Positions 8,301 through 10,028 of a DNA stretch of 10,028 nucleotides are shown here, piece after piece; the stretch's first letter is position 1, and every line of letters begins with the position of its first letter. The stretch comes from an uncultured Clostridia bacterium (lineage in GTDB: Bacteria > Bacillota > Clostridia > Oscillospirales > CAG-272). Both the position numbers and the translations under genes were made by a program. The stretch lies in NCBI GenBank assembly GCA_937914815.1, contig CALDMI010000117.1:1-10028 (forward strand), read 5' to 3'. The notes beneath the pieces are model-generated. The model was given only the letters and a program-made list of their open reading frames with translations. It made no database searches and was not told the origin of the DNA.

Positions 8301-9057
8301 TAACGCTGCCGGTGCCGTCGGTTATAACTCTGTAATCGGCATAGAAGTCTATATTATAGAAGCCCATGTGACCTTTCAGCACGAGCTTTCCGACTCCGTC
8401 CTCGACGCTCGCCGTGACGGTTCCGTCCTTTGAGGCGTTGTTGTTATCCGATTTCGGTGATTTCAGCTGCTTGAAGGGGACTGTCGGGCGGAGGGTCATA
8501 TTGAGCTTCCCTGCCTCTGACGCCGTGAAGCGCATTATCAGCGCGTGGTCGGGATAGGAGACAAAATACTCCCTCGTATAGGTCACGCCGTCATACTCGT
8601 ATGAAACCGAGGACAGCGCGGTGCGCAGGTCGAGCGAGCGACTGTAATTTTTTACGTTCGCATGCTTGTGTCCGAAGTCGATATAGGTCTCCGAGAAGTT
8701 GTTCATTCCGCCGTTTGAATAGTCGTTGGCGAGGGTTTTCTCGGTTATCTGTATACGCTCGGTATCGGTTCTGCCGAAGGCGTTTACGCCGAAGTAGCCG
8801 TTTCCGAGCGGGATAGACCACCGCTCCCATCCGTCGTTGACATCCTGCGGGTCTCCCGATGTACGGTCGGGGTCATTCTCGTTGCCGTACGGCGCCTCCT
8901 CATCATAGAGGAGGTGCAGGGGTATATCATCGCGCGCGGAGATCAGCTTGCTGTTCTCGTCTGCGTCCTCCGCAAATACGCTCCCGACGCTGCCGAGCGC
9001 GCCGAGGAGCATTGCTCCGGAAACAATGAGTGCCATAATTCTGTTCCTCTTTTTCAT
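2362..9057 (-). CDS. Giant secreted multidomain GH95 glycosidase (alpha-L-fucosidase-like)
   Basis: This 2231-residue secreted enzyme has a Sec signal peptide (residues 1-29: KKRNR, hydrophobic core, then SVFA before EDAD) and a GH95 region (about 70-850). Two FN3-like domains (855-1035), three discoidin/F5-8C-like modules (1043-1200, 1213-1366, 1375-1531), a helical linker (1536-1605), a beta-helix-like region (1610-1880) and two related C-terminal modules (1985-2085, 2125-2231) follow. GH95 enzymes are inverting exo-glycosidases that remove alpha-1,2-L-fucose, or L-galactose in some members. Recognisable GH95 blocks include SLPANLQGAWN (407-417), NIN followed by MNYWPA (431-441), SPE (567-569) and HPPFQVDGNPGG (729-740). 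By analogy with Bifidobacterium AfcA, Asn431/Asn433 and Asp735 would activate water and Glu569 would be the general acid. I see no LPXTG, SLH, dockerin or C-terminal membrane anchor, so it is presumably released or held by its binding modules. The ATG is supported by GGGAG six bases upstream. The family is secure; the exact sugar is not. Confidence 0.92.
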   Translation of the reverse strand: MKKRNRIMALIVSGAMLLGALGSVGSVFAEDADENSKLISARDDIPLHLLYDEEAPYGNENDPDRTSGDPQDVNDGWERWSIPLGNGYFGVNAFGRTDTERIQITEKTLANDYSNGGMNNFSETYIDFGHKHANVKNYSRSLDLRTALSSVSYEYDGVTYTREYFVSYPDHALIMRFTASEAGKLNMTLRPTVPFKQLKSPKSDNNNASKDGTVTASVEDGVGKLVLKGHMGFYNIDFYADYRVITDGTGSVTCSNNPNAKDIYGNTVTDEGSVTVTGGKDVTVIVTLGTNYELNSNVFTASNSNKIPSTNTPASEKVTGYMTKILDRVSGMDYTAAYENIKKVHTDDYTNLFGRVNLDLGVDESDFTRTTDELVSRYKRGEGGKYLESLYFQYGRYLLIASSRENSLPANLQGAWNQYNLSPWGAGYWHNINVEMNYWPAFSTNLAETFEAYVKYSEAYAEAAKKNADSIIAKDPDYNKHNGEDGGNGWYFSNGFPYLIGSHSVESVTPGNLGFMSEVFWDYYQFTGDTDILRNVTYPFLSTSAKFLTKVMILDENGNYLVKNTDSPEQYKDGQWYYTTGTAYAQSLAYTNNYHTLLAAAILGISENDETILKTIKEQIDKYDPINVGYSGQVKEFREENYYGDIGEYKHRHISQLVGLYPGNLINGTTPAWLDAAAYTLTERGDNATGWGVAHRLNLWARVQNGERAYDLFKNLLKENTATNLWDIHPPFQVDGNPGGTAGVSEMLLQSHAGYIEPLAAIPSAWSDGSYTGLVARGNFTVAAEWANGAAKTFNITSGKGGTCRVYYNGISGANVRTSSGRKVNFTVESGNLISFEAVAGETYIISNLTERGYAAPVTGVKVDASTLGTYTVSWNASADGVRYNVYTAVGDAPAYTLEGTTYGTSLTFSAKEGEENTRTTFRVTAFNANGDESDGTLAYLNPRATTSEVEEADVALLGDGTTIQATVKAGDNAEKYRLYRKTADSAEYKLLAESGYPVILVRNGYIEGAKYAVSTVSRGFGIESALYELDNVREGGASSPVTSDNVLDGKTFEPSSDSTPVHSSTMSYDKLTDGKIDSSSRLALKAGAGNRTEMTLDLGGLVSLGTLRIYDWNGNEATSRVTDTKIEAFIAGQWVTLVDGGALEHDSSKMAAATGTWASYYTDFDLGGAAATKIRITIENNNTGELATAGISIFEITCSGATLSIGGGESSENILSGKLFVPSDDSTPIHIPAMGYQTLTDGSFHPSTGRFALKSVSGNHTTMTVDLEAIWNLGTLRIYDWNEASESTSRVGDLKIEVAKNGVWTTLYSGETIPHDAAHKVSRDGMTMYYADFDLGGVGADKIRLTMVNTNYTSGISLYEITCSGTSSNEIPGSNALLDTPDSRVTVTTDKTVHPSTGDVTKLFDGDTTSTTSRFGFFDNKEGPFTLEITLPSAMPLYTLSVYDFRNTNTDKVDGVLATRSDKTTVSVLAGDTWITVARDVPLTVSATHTDFNLMGITASAIRITFNHTIKFDGETAPTAAASLYEITCTAGPAATVVDKSDLLDTAERLDALRDAGIEDSELRFLADSQAESLRLTLADYRASASTVSAAVQLAEQVIAAIEQGENPFVFVVKTGDSIELYRHGTAAEDSTALRAVLSGMKSNMTVTLLRDITLSGHVDLQNIPGKTLNLDLHGHTLTENSDTFYLIFINCTAIVNLYSSLPGGQVIGTKGSNYLLRQAGGSTANVGAYNPNGGDSVTGDNLSTKDVILSLFWGANLTVDGGKYELTKSGRGLIYIGSSNSPVVKNATLGVTVSNASVFYRDTESKISAKGTLINCTAYTTNTGSGLSVSSKAADTGSYFGMTISGGAYYGFTLKNGIYATGDTLYEITGAPLFSSVDSGVTGVTVAKIAKRTYPGTSASVSVAAVAEKSRLATVTWDYGDRQTSETWLSGEIPENSYTGAAFGTYIYIFDVTSPLPAGADVTYRATLSSSEKKASGVLTLSPGFGFTLRVADDGYITSVALRGTDITLTADGGYFTFDPALAPHELMRQFTFDMTLSTGDTYSETISVADVAASALDGGADRALVLSYLDYLRHASVFFSVNGKYGEPDAAVAEKVEELLAGYETPAWTPVDTVSPVKGNIIAASLDLAANPGFVFYLSDNFEGEVTITLGERTETYTVSHADGEDTGSKIVFRVGDIAAMRGTLTVRAGDTVTEYSLDAYIRAMSRTGETPAYLAALAAWCSAAGNN
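2365..3105 (-). other. Tandem C-terminal modules of unknown function (residues 1985-2231)
   Basis: Two stretches share a plan: beta strands with GF(T/V)F or GFTL, then a Thr/Val-rich sandwich, then a short helix rich in Ala and aromatics. The helix is ALVLSYLDYLRHASVFF (2066-2082) in copy 1 and AYLAALAAWCSAAG (2216-2229) in copy 2. They resemble, from memory, a C-terminal unit in Clostridia secreted proteins whose helix reads like ALxNYGxAAQ. No function is established that I can name. They take the place of a cell-wall anchor here. Confidence 0.4.
3418..4452 (-). other. Helical linker and beta-helix-like region (residues 1536-1880)
   Basis: Residues about 1536-1605 are rich in Ala, Leu and Glu with helical spacing (LLDTAERLDALRDAGI, AAVQLAEQVIAAIEQ), resembling small FIVAR-type three-helix spacers. 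Residues about 1610-1880 show short beta-strand turns: TVTLLRDITL, LNLDLHGHTLT, ANLTVDGGKYELT, TLINCTAYTTN and MTISGGAYYGFTL. This rhythm is typical of right-handed parallel beta-helix (pectin-lyase-like) surface proteins of gut Clostridia. No catalytic Lys/Arg/Asp cluster stands out, so an adhesive or structural role is as likely as a second activity. Confidence 0.5.
5210..5239. repeat. 30-bp exact direct repeat, copy in module 2
   Basis: These bases are identical to 5717-5746, 507 bp (169 codons) away and in frame. They encode the LGTLRIYDWN strand region. Both flanking bases differ between the copies. Exact identity, including third codon positions, suggests recent duplication or gene conversion between modules 1 and 2. 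Confidence 0.85.
5717..5746. repeat. 30-bp exact direct repeat, copy in module 1
   Basis: Partner of 5210-5239. It lies at the equivalent place in the first discoidin-like module, so it is part of the module duplication and not an independent mobile repeat. Confidence 0.85.
5953..6495 (-). other. Two FN3-like linker domains (residues 855-1035)
   Basis: The first (about 855-945) has the fibronectin III pattern: VTGVKVDAS, then YTVSWNASADGVRYNVY, then a late RVTAFNANGDES strand. The second (about 948-1035) is more divergent but keeps a YRLYRK strand and a TVSRGFGIES strand. Such domains commonly separate catalytic and binding modules in extracellular Clostridia enzymes. The first call is firm, the second tentative. 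Confidence 0.6.
6508..8850 (-). other. GH95 catalytic region (residues 70-850)
   Basis: Residues about 70-340 are the N-terminal beta-sandwich, with WSIPLGNGYFGVNAFG (80-95) matching the family's opening block. About 345-750 is the (alpha/alpha)6 barrel, and about 755-850 is the C-terminal beta domain opening with the family-like LAAIPSAWSDGS (759-770). The loop before the catalytic Asn pair reads GYWHNIN (427-433), where many characterised members have D-Y-H/T-x-N-I-N, and the Asp735 block reads GNPGG rather than the usual GNFGG. These differences suggest a divergent subclade whose preference for L-fucose, L-galactose or another sugar cannot be assumed. Confidence 0.8.
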
Positions 9058-9068
9058 TTTTTTCTCCC
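9058..9068 (-). promoter_or_regulatory. Ribosome binding site of the GH95 gene
   Basis: On the minus strand GGGAG (9064-9068) precedes the ATG by six A bases. This decides the start at 9057, which is also directly followed by the signal peptide. Confidence 0.75.
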
Positions 9069-9089
9069 GGTAATATTATTCCATTTTGC

Positions 9090-9112
9090 GGACTGTCCCC
9101 CGTGGACAGTCC
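9090..9112 (-). promoter_or_regulatory. Perfect inverted repeat in the GH95 leader
   Basis: Nine-base arms GGACTGTCC and GGACAGTCC pair perfectly around a 5-base loop. The repeat begins about five bases after the expected transcription start of the nearer promoter and ends 32 bases before the start codon. No U-tract follows, so it is not a terminator. It may be a repressor operator or a 5' stem-loop that stabilises the mRNA. Confidence 0.55.
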
Positions 9113-9123
9113 TGCCTATGCTC

Positions 9124-9152
9124 ATTATACAACAAGCGATACAAAAAATCCA
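9124..9152 (-). promoter_or_regulatory. Candidate sigma-A promoter of the GH95 gene
   Basis: A perfect TATAAT -10 lies at 9124-9129 on the minus strand. With a 17-bp spacer the -35 is TGGATT (9147-9152), matching only three of six consensus bases, and the spacer is T-rich. The predicted start is near 9117, giving a leader of about 60 bases. Confidence 0.55.
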
Positions 9153-9169
9153 GTACAAATACGGTACTG
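9151..9169. promoter_or_regulatory. Operator-like dyad CAGTAC-N7-GTACTG
   Basis: Perfect 6-bp arms separated by seven bases sit between the two candidate -10 boxes and overlap the edge of the nearer promoter's -35. The placement suits a repressor or sugar-responsive regulator site. There is no second copy in the window to support it. Confidence 0.35.
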
Positions 9170-9178
9170 ATTATAACA
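9170..9178 (-). promoter_or_regulatory. Second candidate promoter (extended -10)
   Basis: TGTTATAAT on the minus strand is a TGn-extended -10 with TATAAT at 9170-9175. No convincing -35 is visible 17 bp upstream, which is tolerated for extended -10 promoters. It would give a longer leader containing the CAGTAC dyad. Confidence 0.4.
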
Positions 9179-9183
9179 TATTT

Positions 9184-9225
9184 CGCATTTTGATGTAGAA
9201 AATGCGGGCGAAGCACGCCCGCATT
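9184..9225 (-). terminator. Hairpin pair, possible backup terminator
   Basis: AATGCGGGCG and CGCCCGCATT (9201-9210 and 9216-9225) form a perfect 10-bp stem with a 5-base loop, followed on the minus strand by TTTTC. A second stem, CGCATTTT with AAAATGCG (9184-9191 and 9199-9206), uses the same central segment, so the two cannot coexist. The first may be a backup terminator for the ABC-F transcript. Confidence 0.45.
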
Positions 9226-9260
9226 ATAAAAAAAGGCGCATAAGAGCTCCGTTCACGGAG

Positions 9261-9322
9261 AAAAGAAAAAAGTACGGGCTGCCATGCGGAGGTTATGCCC
9301 TCTCCGCGCACATGACAGCCCG
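9261..9322 (-). terminator. Intrinsic terminator of the ABC-F gene
   Basis: CGGGCTG and CAGCCCG (9275-9281 and 9316-9322) close a long stem that continues through CATG pairing and an inner CGGAG/CTCCG stem. It begins 12 bases after the TAA. On the minus strand it is followed by TACTTTTTTCTTTTC, a good U-tract. Confidence 0.75.
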
Positions 9323-9333
9323 CGCCGGTATCT

Positions 9334-10028
9334 TTATTCCTGTGTCTTCTTTTTCTGCTCGAGGTACTCCTCATAGGTTCCGCGGAAGTCGACGAAGCCG
9401 TCCTCCGTCAGCTCTATTATCCGGTTCGCCACCGTGTTCATTATCTCGTAGTCGTGCGAGGAGAATATGATATTCCCGCGGAAGGCGGAGAGCGCGTTGT
9501 TCACCGCGGTTATCGACTCAAGGTCAAGGTGGTCTGTCGGCTGGTCAAGCATCAGCATATTCGAGCCGAAGAGCATCATGCGCGAGAACATACAGCGCAC
9601 CTTCTCGCCTCCCGAGAGGACGTTCACCGGCTTGAACACCGCGTCGTTCGAGAAGAGCATTTTACCGAGGAAGCCGCGAAGATATGTCTCCGTCTGGTCC
9701 TTTGAATACTGTCTCATCCAGTCAAGTATCGACTCCGTATGCCCCTCAAAATACGGGGTGTTATCATGCGGGAAATATGAGACGGTTATCGAAACGCCGA
9801 GCTTATACTCTCCGGAGTCTGCCTCCTCCTCTCCGTTCAGAATTCTGAAGAGGTGGGTGAGTGCGAGCTCGTTTCCGAGGAGGGCTATCTTATCGTCCTT
9901 TGCGACGCGGAATGTGAGATTGTTTATAAGCTTCTTTCCGTCTACCGTCTTTGTAAGAGAGTCGACAAAGAGGATTTCCTTACCCGGCTCCCTGTCCATA
10001 TCAAAGCCTATAAAGGGATAGCGGCGGG
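9334..10028 (-). CDS. ABC-F ATPase, C-terminal part (YbiT-like)
   Basis: The second half of an ABC-F protein, open past the window edge. The first visible Met (codon at 9997-9999) is internal, because the frame continues upstream with RRYPFIGFD and no stop. ABC-F proteins are soluble twin-ATPase proteins that act on the ribosome, not transporters; YbiT-like members tune translation. Counting from that Met, the visible NBD2 has a P-loop GNELALTH (42-49), the signature LSGGEKVR (128-135), Walker B LMLDQPTDHLDLES (149-162) and the switch His182. The P-loop has Thr where Lys belongs and Walker B has Gln (Q153) where the catalytic Glu belongs, so the ATP site built on this domain's P-loop and Walker B looks hydrolytically impaired. 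The tail ends EQKKKTQE, without the long extension of antibiotic-resistance types. It has its own terminator and probably is not co-transcribed with the glycosidase. Confidence 0.9.
   Translation of the reverse strand, partial: RRYPFIGFDMDREPGKEILFVDSLTKTVDGKKLINNLTFRVAKDDKIALLGNELALTHLFRILNGEEEADSGEYKLGVSITVSYFPHDNTPYFEGHTESILDWMRQYSKDQTETYLRGFLGKMLFSNDAVFKPVNVLSGGEKVRCMFSRMMLFGSNMLMLDQPTDHLDLESITAVNNALSAFRGNIIFSSHDYEIMNTVANRIIELTEDGFVDFRGTYEEYLEQKKKTQE

Noticed and set aside
9247..9260. Small CTCCG/CGGAG hairpin near the ABC-F terminator
   Set aside because: Only a 5-bp stem with a 4-base loop in a region already holding a better terminator; too weak to call.
9467..10021. 184-codon plus-strand open frame opposite the ABC-F gene
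   Set aside because: Overlaps a clear ABC-F coding frame, is Ser-rich with no recognisable domain, and lacks promoter evidence.

Overview
The window looks like chromosomal DNA from an uncultured, GC-rich member of the Clostridia, probably a gut anaerobe. This is inference from gene content: an asymmetric heterodimeric ABC exporter pair of the type common in Firmicutes, an ABC-F ATPase of the YbiT-like type, and a giant secreted glycosidase. Codon use is distinctive. ATA is a common isoleucine codon despite high GC, and TTA, CTA and TCA are rare enough to leave long open frames opposite the real genes. I see no tRNA, rRNA, CRISPR array, insertion sequence or phage gene.

Layout. Positions 2-489 (+) hold the 3' end of an ABC half-exporter with a one-base frameshift in its H-loop. 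Three bases later comes an intact partner half-exporter (493-2274, +). The two NBDs are complementary: the first has the canonical signature motif but Asp for the catalytic Glu and Gln for the switch His, while the second has canonical Walker and switch residues but a degenerate signature. Together they predict one active and one degenerate ATP site. Positions 2275-2361 hold two hairpins, at least one a bidirectional terminator, between convergent genes.

Positions 2362-9057 (-) are a single 2231-residue secreted protein. It has a signal peptide, a glycoside hydrolase family 95 (GH95) catalytic region, two FN3-like domains, three discoidin/F5-8C-like modules, a helical linker, a beta-helix-like region and two related C-terminal modules. 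Its upstream region (9058-9333) contains two candidate promoters, several inverted repeats and the terminator of the gene upstream of it. Positions 9334-10028 (-) are the C-terminal part of an ABC-F ATPase whose second ATP site is degenerate at both the P-loop lysine and the catalytic glutamate.

How they work together. The exporter pair is one operon and should form one membrane heterodimer. The GH95 protein has its own promoters and terminator and appears to be a monocistronic extracellular enzyme for fucosylated (or L-galactosylated) host or plant glycans. The ABC-F protein is probably a ribosome-associated factor and is functionally unrelated. The glycosidase is the most interesting object, because of its architecture, recent internal duplication and unusual active-site loop. 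I do not see a clearly new defence or mobile system.
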